From NCBI GenBank assembly GCA_009664345.1, contig CP043547.1, forward strand, positions 1,364,001-1,428,000: a stretch of DNA of 64,000 nucleotides, written 5' to 3'. The stretch is from Planctomycetales bacterium 10988 (lineage in GTDB: Bacteria > Planctomycetota > Planctomycetia > Pirellulales > Pb10988). The position numbers and the translations under genes are program-made. This document shows positions 47,984 through 56,717 of the stretch, piece after piece (the stretch's first letter is position 1; every line of letters starts with the position of its first letter). Under the pieces are notes generated by a model, which did not search any database, was not told the origin of the DNA, and saw nothing but the letters and a program-made list of their open reading frames with translations.

Positions 47984-48301
47984 TTACTTTTCGATTCGAG
48001 TTTCGTTATCCAAGTCACCTTCTTCGAGGACGATGACGGACTCTGCCAATAACTGAATCGTTCCACTTGAGGTTACAGGAAAGAAGCACCGTTTCGCAAC
48101 GGCCACAAATCCTGCTTTCGGCGGATTCTTCACAACCTCGCCCGCTACGGTTCGTAAATTCCCCTCGGCCGCTCGCTTGGCCAATCGCTCTAATAAATCA
48201 CTTTTTGCCGCAAGATAGGGTTCTTGATGTTCCTCATCTCCTAAAATTGAATGAAAAGGCTCATCCTTGAGCGGTTGGGAATTTTTTTCGTTCACCATCA
48301 T
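47984..48301 (-). CDS. Hypothetical 105-aa protein
   Basis: Not recognised. Start set at ATG 48301 with GGGAG about 8 nt upstream; an in-frame ATG 21 nt earlier lacks a site. Soluble, with a helical middle (LAAKSDLLERLAKRAAEG) and a beta-rich second half (KAGFVAVAKRCFFPVTSSGTI, AESVIVLEEGDL). The sequence has normal composition, so it is likely a real gene. Repeat copy D lies between it and the upstream 93-aa gene on the same strand. Confidence 0.65.
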   Translation of the reverse strand: MMVNEKNSQPLKDEPFHSILGDEEHQEPYLAAKSDLLERLAKRAAEGNLRTVAGEVVKNPPKAGFVAVAKRCFFPVTSSGTIQLLAESVIVLEEGDLDNETRIEK

Positions 48302-48380
48302 TTTAACACTCCCACATCTCATTCAGTTCAACTTTTCACAATGTAATTGTGAACGATACAAACGCTGTCGATAAATTATG

Positions 48381-48468
48381 ATTAAGAGCCAGTGGTCGAA
48401 ACCCGGCAGAAATCGTTAGGCACTTGAAAAAAGTGGCCCTCGAAATGCTTTTGACCACAAACTCTAAG
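48381..48468 (-). repeat. Dispersed palindromic repeat, copy D
   Basis: Inverted relative to copies A-C, E and F. Read on the minus strand it starts CTTAGAGTTTGTGGTCAAAA and ends GTTTCGACCACTGGCTCTTA; GTGGTC pairs with GACCAC and the outer GAG with CTC. The TAG stop of the 93-aa gene (48464-48466) is part of the repeat's terminal CTTAG. It is the copy with the best preserved ends. Confidence 0.9.
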
Positions 48469-48745
48469 AAGAACGGCGACGTCGTTTCGGACGGGAAACG
48501 CTCCACTCTTTCGTTAGCTCTTCAAAAACCTCCGGCGATTCATATCGAACAACATGCTTTCCTTCCGGCATCGGTCCAATGAGATGACTAAAGATCGGCA
48601 TCCCTCGTAATTCAAGGTCCGTACTACAATCATCAATCCCGACTTGATCGTGCATATTTAACAAATCCTGTTGATGGGAAAAATCTCGCACCAACAACTT
48701 TCCATCTCGACCTCGTGTCACGACGCGAAAAGTTTGTTTATTCAT
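48464..48745 (-). CDS. Hypothetical 93-aa protein
   Basis: Not recognised. Soluble protein beginning MNKQTFRVVTRGRDGKLLVRD, with an acidic middle (GIDDCSTDLELRG) and a basic Arg tail (SRPKRRRRSS). GGAG lies 6 nt before the ATG. The stop codon TAG is furnished by repeat copy D, so the original C-terminus may have been changed by insertion of the repeat. Function unknown. Confidence 0.65.
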   Translation of the reverse strand: MNKQTFRVVTRGRDGKLLVRDFSHQQDLLNMHDQVGIDDCSTDLELRGMPIFSHLIGPMPEGKHVVRYESPEVFEELTKEWSVSRPKRRRRSS

Positions 48746-49002
48746 GAGTCACTCCTACGAATTTAAAAGGTAACAAATCATTCCACATCCGGGGAAGAAC
48801 CAACCGCCCATGGAGATACAGAAAGCCGCTTACCTCAAAACGCTGATACACTATGCAATATCGTCGCACTTCGGGGAGGAAAGTAACGCAAATTACCTGA
48901 CCTCCTACAAGAACCTCATTTATTACAATCAAAGAGAAGCCTGTTTATAAAACAAATGTCGAAAAGATTAGAAAAGAATTATCTCTTACAATCGTTACAA
49001 CA

Positions 49003-49089
49003 CCATCATCGAGTGATCACCACCTCATAAACAATGGGAATTACACGGTAAATTTGATTCTCTATTTACTTTTGATCACAAACGATAAG
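49003..49089 (-). repeat. Dispersed palindromic repeat, copy G (divergent)
   Basis: On the minus strand it starts CTTATCGTTTGTGATCAAAAG, like copy C apart from two bases, and ends GGTGATCACTCG. The arms GTGATCA / TGATCAC pair perfectly although they differ from GTGGTCA and GCGGTCA in other copies. The central part has little similarity to the family, so membership rests on the ends and the structure. Confidence 0.6.
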
Positions 49090-49163
49090 CCTCGAAAGGA
49101 AAAGAATTATAGAAGTCGCATAGTGAAAGACAAACATTTCGTGATGAAAGTTCTATTGATTCA

Positions 49164-51587
49164 TCATGTTAAATCTGAAGTTCTTAATCGCAAGGCATTT
49201 CCAATGACCGATACGGAACTGAAACTCATCGCGGCTGCGGCAATCATCGGATTTAATAAAATGCCTAAGAAGGGATAAAGGACTCCAGCGGCGATGGGAA
49301 CCCCGATCGAATTATACACCAAGGCAAAGAATAAATTCTCTCGGATATTCCGCATCGTCTTTCGGCTGAGTTTTAAAGCTTTGACAATCCCCATCAAATC
49401 GCCTTTAACTAAGGTGACTCCTGCCGCTTCGATGGCGACATCGGTGCCGCTGCCCATCGCGATCCCCACATGGGCTTCCGCCAGGGCAGGAGCGTCATTA
49501 ATTCCATCGCCTGCCATAGCAATCATTTTGCCCTCTTCTTTCAACTGTCGAATTCGTTGATTTTTATCCTCTGGAAGAACTCCCGCGGAAAAATCATCAA
49601 TACCAAGTTCATCAGCGACTTTTCGTGCTGTATGCTCATTGTCACCTGTTAACATCATGACTTGAAGCCCCATCGAGTGAAGCGTTTTAACTGCCTCTGC
49701 TGAGGTCTTTTTAATAGGATCAGAAACAGCAAGTATTCCCAAGAAAGACTCTTCATTCGCCACATACATGACGGTATGGCCTTTCTGCTGTAACTCCTCT
49801 GCTTGCCTCTCAATGGAATCATCGAGAGAAATAGAACCATTATCAAAAAGTGATTTCTTACCGATTGAAATTTTTTGATTGTTTACAGTTGCTTGCACTC
49901 CATTTCCGGTAATGGAATCAAAATCAGAAATATCTAATAAGTCAACTTCCTTTTCCTCAGCGGCCTGAACGATTGCCATCGCAAGAGGATGTTCACTTTG
50001 ACTTTCAATACTTGCAGCAATTTGCAATAATTCTTCATCTGACACTTCATTTGTAGAAATAATTTCAGTAAGTTTCGGTTTTCCTTCGGTTAAGGTTCCC
50101 GTTTTATCAACAACAATAGTGTCGACTTTTTCCAAGGTCTCCAATACTTCCGCGTCTTTGATCAGCACTCCTTCTTTTGCTCCTTTTCCAACACCGACCA
50201 TGATCGACATCGGCGTTGCTAAACCCAAAGCACAAGGGCAAGCGATAATCAACACTGCGACAGAATTAACAAATGCCCAAGCAAAAGCGGGTTGTTTAGG
50301 TTGAAAAACGAGCCAGATTATAAAAGTCAAAACGGCTATTAATACGACGACAGGTACAAAATAACCCGCGACGACATCGGCAACTTTTTGGATGGGAGCC
50401 CGACTTCGTTGTGCCTCAGAAACGAGATGAATAATTTGTGATAAAACGGTATCCTCACCAACTTTTTCTACTTTCATTAAAAAAGAACCGCTTTGATTCA
50501 CCGTTCCTCCGATCACTTTCTCATCTTTTGACTTTGTAATCGGGGTAGGTTCTCCGGTGATCATCGATTCGTCGATGGTACTTTTTCCTTCGATGATCAT
50601 CCCATCGACGGGTATTTTTTCTCCGGGACGAACTCTTAAAATATTTCCTTCTTGTACTTCTTCCAAAGATACTTCTTTCTCATCTCCGTTTTCTACAACT
50701 CTGGCTTTCGGAGGTGAAAGAGAGATCAACTCTCGAATCGCACCACTTGTTTGTTTTCTTGCTCTTAATTCTAAAACTTGACCTAACAACACAAGCGTAA
50801 TAATGACTGAAGCCGCTTCAAAATAAATATCCGCACTACCTTCGGTTTTTAAAGATTCAGGAAGGAGAAATGGGAAAAGCAAAACAAATAAACTAAACAG
50901 ATAGGCAGCCCCACTCCCAATTGCGATGAGAGTGAACATATTTAAATTCCAAGTAACAACAGATCGATAGCCACGAACAAAGAAAGGCCAACCAGCCCAT
51001 GCAACCACCGGAGTTGTCAAAATAAATTGCAACCAATGATTCAACGTGGGGTCTAAGATTTGATCAATGGAAATCCCTACCATCGGAGCCATTGCCAGAC
51101 AAAAGACCGGGATCGTCAAGGCGAGAGCAACCCAAAATCTGAGAGTCATGCTTTTTAACTCAGTATCCTCTTCTTCAAGGGATACCGTTTTCGGTTCCAA
51201 ATCCATTCCGCATTTTGGACAAGACCCTGGATGATCCTGTTCAATCTCAGGATGCATCGGACAAGTATAGATCGTTTTTTGCTGATTGGATTGAGGATGT
51301 GAAGGTTCGAGCGACATTCCACATTTTGGGCAATCTCCCGGCTTATCACTCTCGACACCCTCACACATGGGGCAAATATACTTCCCCTTCGTTTGACTTT
51401 TCGTAGGTGAGGCCACTTCATTCTCTTTAGTAGTAGAATGACAGCAAGAATGCTCTGTTGAAGATTGTTTATGAATAAATTTTTCTTTACAGTGTTCACT
51501 GCAAAAATAATAGTTTTCCCCTTCATGCTCGTATTGCAGCGCACTCGCTTCGTCAACTTTCATTCCGCAAATTGGATCAATTGCCAC
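49164..51587 (-). CDS. copA: Copper-type P1B ATPase with YHS and two heavy-metal-binding domains
   Basis: 807-aa inner-membrane metal exporter. N-terminal YHS/TRASH domain ([20 protein letters not shown], residues 4-36), then two short heavy-metal-binding domains (YICPMC...CPKCGM at 70-93; YTCPMHPE...CPKCGM at 107-130). Transmembrane helices frame TGEP (344-347), the transport motif CPC (450-452), the phosphorylated Asp494 in DKTGT, an SEHPLA motif, and [15 protein letters not shown] with the HMBD/YHS front end points to Cu(I), possibly Ag(I). It is divergent from the Csp-like copper-storage gene, forming a copper-resistance pair; no CueR or CsoR gene adjacent. Repeat copy G lies downstream. 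Confidence 0.95.
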   Translation of the reverse strand: MAIDPICGMKVDEASALQYEHEGENYYFCSEHCKEKFIHKQSSTEHSCCHSTTKENEVASPTKSQTKGKYICPMCEGVESDKPGDCPKCGMSLEPSHPQSNQQKTIYTCPMHPEIEQDHPGSCPKCGMDLEPKTVSLEEEDTELKSMTLRFWVALALTIPVFCLAMAPMVGISIDQILDPTLNHWLQFILTTPVVAWAGWPFFVRGYRSVVTWNLNMFTLIAIGSGAAYLFSLFVLLFPFLLPESLKTEGSADIYFEAASVIITLVLLGQVLELRARKQTSGAIRELISLSPPKARVVENGDEKEVSLEEVQEGNILRVRPGEKIPVDGMIIEGKSTIDESMITGEPTPITKSKDEKVIGGTVNQSGSFLMKVEKVGEDTVLSQIIHLVSEAQRSRAPIQKVADVVAGYFVPVVVLIAVLTFIIWLVFQPKQPAFAWAFVNSVAVLIIACPCALGLATPMSIMVGVGKGAKEGVLIKDAEVLETLEKVDTIVVDKTGTLTEGKPKLTEIISTNEVSDEELLQIAASIESQSEHPLAMAIVQAAEEKEVDLLDISDFDSITGNGVQATVNNQKISIGKKSLFDNGSISLDDSIERQAEELQQKGHTVMYVANEESFLGILAVSDPIKKTSAEAVKTLHSMGLQVMMLTGDNEHTARKVADELGIDDFSAGVLPEDKNQRIRQLKEEGKMIAMAGDGINDAPALAEAHVGIAMGSGTDVAIEAAGVTLVKGDLMGIVKALKLSRKTMRNIRENLFFALVYNSIGVPIAAGVLYPFLGILLNPMIAAAAMSFSSVSVIGNALRLRTSDLT

Positions 51588-51757
51588 ACTTCATTCCTTT
51601 GCTAGAAAGACCGGATTCTATCATCATATCTCAATGACTTTTAGAAAGCTCCGACAAGCCACTCAATATTGTCGTTATTCGTATCCACATATTAATAATG
51701 GTATGGTCTTTGCTGTTACTTTCAAGACTTTTCAATTCCCTTCAAAAGGAGAACCAA

Positions 51758-52096
51758 ATGGTAGAAAAATCAATGAAAGATTGTCTTCAAGCCTGTATCG
51801 AATGTGCCCAAGCTTGCGAAGAATGTGCTTCTTCTTGTCTTCAGGAAGAGGATGTCCAGATGATGGCTCGCTGTATTCAGACCGACCGGGACTGTGCAGA
51901 AATTTGTTGGACGGCGGCAGCACTCATGAGTCGCAACTCACCATTTTCAAACGATTTATGTCGTATCTGTGCGGAAGTTTGCGAAGCCTGTGCCGCAGAA
52001 TGTGAAAAACATGAGGCCGATCATTGCCAAGCCTGTGCGAAGGCTTGCAGAATGTGTGCGGAAGAGTGTAGGGCGATGGCCGGTTCCATTAGCTAG
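51758..52096 (+). CDS. Cys-rich four-helix-bundle copper storage protein (Csp/DUF326)
   Basis: 112 aa with 19 Cys in CxxxC and CxxC spacing along predicted helices (CLQACIECAQACEEC, CRICAEVCEACAAEC, CQACAKACRMCAEEC). This is the hallmark of Csp-type bundles that bind many Cu(I) ions in their core. No signal peptide, so a cytosolic Csp3-like form. AAAGGAGA (51746-51752) sets the ATG at 51758; a longer ORF from 51698 is rejected. Divergent from the copper ATPase across 170 bp, which must carry both promoters; no known copper operator was recognised there. Confidence 0.93.
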   Translation: MVEKSMKDCLQACIECAQACEECASSCLQEEDVQMMARCIQTDRDCAEICWTAAALMSRNSPFSNDLCRICAEVCEACAAECEKHEADHCQACAKACRMCAEECRAMAGSIS

Positions 52097-52339
52097 TCCA
52101 AAGCTTTAGAGATTCGACTACTTTTCCATTAAGTCTGAAGAGGCTTTTTGCTCCCTAAATATTCCTATCCACAAGGGGTAGCTGAGAGGATCGATTTGTT
52201 AACTTCCGGACTGGTCAACGATCAATCAGCGAAGTCACCTCGAAGCTACTTCTTGTTTATTAATCTTATAAAAAAGATGCCATGAATTCTTGAGATGTTT
52301 TCCCATCATGGCCCTTTTGTAATTCAATCAGTTGGTGGG

Positions 52340-53230
52340 CTAGGACTTATTAAACGTTGAGACATAATTGATTAAGTGGGTTTTAAAACTTTTTAATAGT
52401 TTACTTTGGAAACGATAGGGATTGGAAACCATCACGATTTCTCTGGTAGGGCGAGTTCCTGCAAAAGAACGATAAATCCGCTGGTCACTTGTGTCTAATT
52501 TTCTAGCCATGGCAGGAACGAGGCTTACCCCATGATTGAGAGAAACTAATTCTTGCACCGTCGTTAGTTGATTTGTTTTTTCAATAGAAACAGGGAGGAA
52601 CGATTTCTGTTGACAAAAACTGCGAATGTTATCACTTAGACAATGGGCTTCGTTCAGCATGACAAAAGGAAGCGGTTCTATATCTGACAGATAAATCTCT
52701 TGCTTCTGGCAGAGAGGATGCTCTTTCGGAAGGACCAATAAGAGTTCCTCTTCAAATAAGGCTTCGATCTCTAAATATTTAACATCCAGCGGTAAAGCCA
52801 AGATTGCTAAATCGACTGCTCCATCCGAGGTTGCTTTTAAAAGTTGTTCCGTCGTATCTTCCAAGACAATGACACTTGCCAAACTGAATTGCTCTCGAAA
52901 GTTCCTCAAAAGCTGAGGAAGGAAATACGGGGCGATCGTAGGAATCGCAGCGATCCGAATTCGACCGGTTTGCCCATCATCACAAATTTCTTCCTTTGTA
53001 TCTTCAAGAAGTGTAATGATTTGGCGGGCCCGTGATTGTAATAATTTTCCCGCATCCGTCAGTGTTACTTTTCGCGACTGACGTTCAAAGACGGGTTGCC
53101 CCAACTCTTCTTCTAGTCGCGCTATCGAACGACTAATGGCGGGTTGGGTGACATGAACTTTTTCGGCAGCCCTCGTAAAATTCTCTTCTTCAGCCACAAG
53201 TAGAAAATATCGAAGTTGTTCCAATTCCAT
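52340..53230 (-). CDS. oxyR: LysR-type regulator, OxyR-like
   Basis: 296 aa. Winged HTH at residues 1-60 ([29 protein letters not shown] is the LysR start) and a periplasmic-binding-like regulatory domain. Cys197 and Cys206 in [12 protein letters not shown] are nine residues apart, exactly like the H2O2-sensing Cys199/Cys208 pair of E. coli OxyR, so peroxide sensing by disulfide switch is well supported. GGAAG precedes the ATG. It lies beside the copper genes but converges on the Csp gene; its usual targets (catalase, AhpC, Dps) are not in the window. Divergent from the sulfotransferase. Confidence 0.88.
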   Translation of the reverse strand: MELEQLRYFLLVAEEENFTRAAEKVHVTQPAISRSIARLEEELGQPVFERQSRKVTLTDAGKLLQSRARQIITLLEDTKEEICDDGQTGRIRIAAIPTIAPYFLPQLLRNFREQFSLASVIVLEDTTEQLLKATSDGAVDLAILALPLDVKYLEIEALFEEELLLVLPKEHPLCQKQEIYLSDIEPLPFVMLNEAHCLSDNIRSFCQQKSFLPVSIEKTNQLTTVQELVSLNHGVSLVPAMARKLDTSDQRIYRSFAGTRPTREIVMVSNPYRFQSKLLKSFKTHLINYVSTFNKS

Positions 53231-53526
53231 TCTTTGCTTCCACGCCTTTCATAAGTCAACTTTTAATTGAACAACTGAGAAACTTCCACCTGGTCGATTC
53301 CCTTTAAGCGTATCCAGTGTCAGGTTCTAGGGCAACGGGCTGGTCATTCCCATCTATTATTCCTCAGATTCCTACGGGTAATCGTAGCGTGTTCGATACA
53401 TAACAAGTGTTCATTAGTCACTCAGAAACTGGCCTTTCCTTGTTTGGGAAAGCTGGGCATAATCTATAACCCGCATGTATAGAAACTCAGGATGATGTTT
53501 CCCTCCCTCAATGAAGGATCTCCCTC
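53231..53526. other. Divergent intergenic region OxyR-like / sulfotransferase
   Basis: 296 bases. No gene. An OxyR autoregulatory site would be expected here but no clear tetranucleotide array was recognised by eye. Confidence 0.4.
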
Positions 53527-54498
53527 ATGGATGTTCAGCATTCCCAGACTGCTCCCGTCCTGCTCCTTGGACATGGTAGCTCCGGCACTAGCATTCTCTC
53601 TCGACTTTTTCGGCAGTATTTAAAAATTAGCTTCGGTACGGAAAGTCAATTTATTATTCGCTTTCTGAAGCGATTGCCGATGTATGGCGATTTAAATCAA
53701 GATGAAAATCTCTCGCGTTTGGTGGAACATCTTTGCCAAGAACGATGGTTTTCCCGATGTGAGGAGAAGTTTGGTTTTCGGACAACTCCAAACGAGATTC
53801 TCTCTCGCATAGAAGATCGAACCTACCGCGGGGTTCTCAATGCCATTTTTGAATCGTTGGCGGAGCATCAAGGGATGGATCGCTGGGGAGATAAAACTCC
53901 AGAATATGTTTTTGATTTGCCTCTATTGAAAGAATTGTGGCCGGAAGCGAAGTATATTCACTTAATCCGCGATGGTCGAGATGTGGCTCTCTCGGTAATG
54001 GGGCGCTATTGGGGGCCAAAAAATATTTATACAGCGGCTCGTGAATGGAACGAGGCAGTTTGTTTAATAGATGCGTTTGTAGAAACGTTGCCATCCGAAC
54101 AAATTTGTGAAGTTCGTTACGAAGATTTGTTAAGTCAACCAAAACAAACCTTTGCTCGATTGATTGAATTTCTAGGTATTTCCAATTCCACTGACGACCT
54201 GCTCGCACAGCTTGAGCCGCATCTCTTGCAAGATTTAAATCAAGGCAATTGGGATAAGTGGAAGAGAGCTTGGACGGAAAAAGAGCAACTTGCTTTTGAA
54301 CAGATTGGCTGGAAGGCTCTACAACGCCACGGTTATGAAGTGATACTTGAAAAAGAAATCGCGGAACCTTCGTTAGTCACCAGGGCTTGGTCGCATGTGG
54401 ATAACCGCTTGCGAAAATGGACTTATGCAGATTATTGGCAAGATAATCTTTATAAATTGCAGTTAAGAAGCCGTGAAGCGGTCCGATTCCTACGTTAG
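53527..54498 (+). CDS. Sulfotransferase family protein
   Basis: 323-aa PAPS-dependent sulfotransferase. The 5'-phosphosulfate loop is LLLGHGSSGTSILSRLF at the N-terminus, the 3'-phosphate motif IRDGRDVALSVMGRYWG near residue 145, and the downstream RYEDLLSQPKQTFARLIEFLG is typical. Acceptor unknown; carbohydrate or lipid are possible. AAGGA lies before ATG 53527. Together with the two sulfatases the window holds both sulfation and desulfation genes, but they are 17 kb apart. Terminator at 54555-54590. Confidence 0.9.
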   Translation: MDVQHSQTAPVLLLGHGSSGTSILSRLFRQYLKISFGTESQFIIRFLKRLPMYGDLNQDENLSRLVEHLCQERWFSRCEEKFGFRTTPNEILSRIEDRTYRGVLNAIFESLAEHQGMDRWGDKTPEYVFDLPLLKELWPEAKYIHLIRDGRDVALSVMGRYWGPKNIYTAAREWNEAVCLIDAFVETLPSEQICEVRYEDLLSQPKQTFARLIEFLGISNSTDDLLAQLEPHLLQDLNQGNWDKWKRAWTEKEQLAFEQIGWKALQRHGYEVILEKEIAEPSLVTRAWSHVDNRLRKWTYADYWQDNLYKLQLRSREAVRFLR

Positions 54499-54554
54499 CT
54501 TCTAGAAAGTCATTCAACCAAGAAGCGGCGAACTCCATTTGATTGATTTTAAAA

Positions 54555-54590
54555 AGGACGGTTGATTTAATCTCAATCGTCCTGTTTTTG
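54555..54590 (+). terminator. Terminator between convergent genes
   Basis: 11-bp stem with one G-T pair (54555-54565 / 54573-54583), loop TTTAATC and a TTTTT tail. It overlaps the end of the 152-aa membrane protein gene. Confidence 0.88.
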
Positions 54591-55031
54591 TTCGGTCTCC
54601 GGCTCGGACTTCTCCGCTTCAGTTTTGGCTTGGGGTGGTGTTTCAGGTTCGTCTTTAGGATCAAGGAAGAGTCGACTCTTTCCAATGCGAAGAAACAAGG
54701 CCCCTCCCAAACCGCCCATGATCCAACCTAACACCGCAAGATTCACCGCCACGTTGATAAATAAATTCCAAGCAGCTGTTGTGTAATCCGTAAACTCTTC
54801 TTCTCGATTCAGAGTGATTCCTTCACGGGAGGGAACCGGTCGAGACATCGTCGCTTCGGCCATCAGGCTTGTGATCATGGAACCAATAATTGCCCAGGCG
54901 ATGACCGTTAGCAGGGTTCCGAGAACACCTCCAACGAGATAGCCCTTCCAATTCGCCCTCGCTCCAAAAAAACCTAAGACGAGCACAACCATTAAAAAAA
55001 GCCCAAAGGCGTATTTCACCACCTCGGTCAT
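54573..55031 (-). CDS. Small membrane protein, hypothetical
   Basis: 152 aa, not recognised. Three to four hydrophobic helices (VVKYAFGLFLMVVLVLGFF, YLVGGVLGTLLTVIAWAII, VAVNLAVLGWIMGGLGGALF), then a polar acidic tail with many Glu, Pro and Lys (DEPETPPQAKTEAEKSEPE). AAGGAA upstream of the ATG. Repeat copy C lies directly between this gene and the upstream outer-membrane-like gene. Confidence 0.7.
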   Translation of the reverse strand: MTEVVKYAFGLFLMVVLVLGFFGARANWKGYLVGGVLGTLLTVIAWAIIGSMITSLMAEATMSRPVPSREGITLNREEEFTDYTTAAWNLFINVAVNLAVLGWIMGGLGGALFLRIGKSRLFLDPKDEPETPPQAKTEAEKSEPETEQKQDD

Positions 55032-55143
55032 AAAAAGATTCCTTGCATGATAGGGTCGGGTTGTCTACAGAAAGTGATTGAGAAAGAAGTTCCGCCAACC
55101 TATCATAAACATTCTGTTTCCGACGACAAGGAATTGAGAAGGA

Positions 55144-55228
55144 CTTTATCGTTTGCGGTCAAAAGTTCCTTGAACACCACTTTTCAAGTATTTATTTGTT
55201 ACCGTTGGGTTTTGACCGCAGCTTTTAG
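55144..55228 (+). repeat. Dispersed palindromic repeat, copy C
   Basis: The most symmetrical copy: outer arms TGCGGTCAAAA and TTTTGACCGCA are perfectly complementary (11 bp), and the inner hairpin is CTTGAA / TTCAAG. The right terminus provides the TAA stop (minus strand, 55225-55227) of the 405-codon gene. Confidence 0.92.
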
Positions 55229-56433
55229 AAACTGATGCCGCCACTAAAAAGGATCGTATCATCCACTCCGAAGGTGCCGAGCGTTTGAAATTGAAGTTCT
55301 CGCTCAAAGACATATCCCACTTCAAAGAACCCTTGGGCTCCTTGGTAACGTTGAAATTCTAGCCCGAGCATCAATCGCAAATCATAATAACTGTAGATAT
55401 CTTCCACGCCGGTGGCATCTCGCTCGATGGTCCACTCTCCGCCTCCGAACTCCCCTTGAACGTACCACCACCAATCCGTATTTCCTACGGTCGGCAATCT
55501 CTGGGATAACTTCGGTCGAGGAAAGACGATCTCGAATCGGGTATCTTCATTCGGCGTCCAAATGACTCCCCCAGCGGGTAAAAGATCCACATCTTCACGA
55601 TCCGGATAAACGACCCCGAGGACGATCGTGGTTCTCGGGGAAAGCGTGATCAGCCCCAAACCTACTGCGGGCAATCGAAAACTATCTTCATCGAGATGAT
55701 GAAAATCGCTTGAAATCGTCGGCCTGACAGTCAAGTCAAAGCCCACCACCGGCCCAATGCGTGGACGCCAATTCACATCGACGTACGCATCATGTAACTG
55801 AGGTGGCAAATCAACGAAATCCGGACCGGCAACCAAAGTCAACGTATAGCCAGGCGTCACCGTGAGGGGGGCCTGATTATAAAAGAAGGGAATCGTCAAG
55901 GAAGCCGAGAGATCGAAACTATTGATTTCAAATCCATTATCGATTTCAGCCAAGTATTCATAGGTCGCCCCGATGCGAGTCAAACGTCGAGGACGCGGGA
56001 CCAACGGTGGGCAGGCATCAATATAACCCGCATTCGGAAGACAATTGGGATCACAAGCCCCTGCATAAGGATCGGAATACCCATAGCCCGGCGTCCCGTA
56101 AGGATTCGCGCCATAGGGATTCGTTTGGTTGAGATAATTGTTATTCGGCATCAAATTTCCGGATGTATCACCGGGCAAAGCATACGGATCAAACTGCTGC
56201 GGGGCAGCCGGAACTTGGTAGTTGGGTGGTGCTTGTAAAGGAGCGGTCCCCGGAGCAGGCGAATAAGGCTGCAACGGAGCGGGATTCGTCCCCCCAAAGG
56301 TCTGCGGACCAGGCGTAACTTGGGCGACTTGCGGAAAAACCACACGTTGAGCGTAACCCTGGCGGACTCCATTCGATTCCAACACCAGAGTACAAGCCAA
56401 GAGCAGGCCAAGAAGCCGAAAGGCCGAAATCAT
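55225..56433 (-). CDS. Outer-membrane-like secreted protein with Pro/Asn/Gly-rich head
   Basis: 402 aa from ATG 56433 (AGAGGA 9 nt upstream; a TTG three codons earlier is possible). Signal peptide about 1-30. Residues about 35-130 are low-complexity, rich in Pro, Asn, Gly, Tyr and Gln (NPYGANPYGTPGYGY). The rest alternates short amphipathic beta strands (DLSASLTIPFFY, DAYVDVNWRPRIG, TRFEIVFPRPKL) and ends with an aromatic residue (FSGGISF), the pattern of an outer-membrane beta barrel C-terminus. Family unassigned. The stop TAA lies in repeat copy C. A 17-nt palindrome (56592-56608) lies 160 nt upstream of the start. Confidence 0.75.
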   Translation of the reverse strand: MISAFRLLGLLLACTLVLESNGVRQGYAQRVVFPQVAQVTPGPQTFGGTNPAPLQPYSPAPGTAPLQAPPNYQVPAAPQQFDPYALPGDTSGNLMPNNNYLNQTNPYGANPYGTPGYGYSDPYAGACDPNCLPNAGYIDACPPLVPRPRRLTRIGATYEYLAEIDNGFEINSFDLSASLTIPFFYNQAPLTVTPGYTLTLVAGPDFVDLPPQLHDAYVDVNWRPRIGPVVGFDLTVRPTISSDFHHLDEDSFRLPAVGLGLITLSPRTTIVLGVVYPDREDVDLLPAGGVIWTPNEDTRFEIVFPRPKLSQRLPTVGNTDWWWYVQGEFGGGEWTIERDATGVEDIYSYYDLRLMLGLEFQRYQGAQGFFEVGYVFERELQFQTLGTFGVDDTILFSGGISF

Positions 56434-56591
56434 CCTAAACAATCCTCTCTGAAAACCAAGATTGGGCGCTCGTCCTTGAGAAGCTCGATCAATCGGTTTT
56501 CCTTACATAGCCTCGTTCGCTTCCTTGAGAAAGGAACTACGAAAACGAACCGGGGGCAAAAGATGTGATCGGTGCATAGGCTTACCGTTTT

Positions 56592-56608
56592 TTGACCGAT
56601 CCGGTCAA
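56592..56608. promoter_or_regulatory. Perfect palindrome, candidate operator
   Basis: TTGACCG-ATC-CGGTCAA, 7-bp arms with a 3-base centre, in the region upstream of the outer-membrane-like gene. Half-site TTTTGACCG also occurs in the repeat family arms. Protein binding is inferred only. Confidence 0.35.
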
Positions 56609-56717
56609 GAGGAATCCTTGGGACTTGAATAAAAATGAGGATTTTTCGTGTTTATTTATCCGAAGTTTAATCCGAACGAACAAAGTCAAGTTACCACTTT
56701 TTCATATTTTACCCAGT

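Noticed and set aside
48738-48932. 64-codon minus-strand ORF upstream of the 93-aa gene
   Set aside because: It overlaps the 93-aa start and its ribosome binding site, has no site of its own and no recognisable sequence.
54823-55098. Minus-strand ORF overlapping the small membrane protein
   Set aside because: Shadow frame; the 152-aa frame has hydrophobic helices and a good ribosome binding site.
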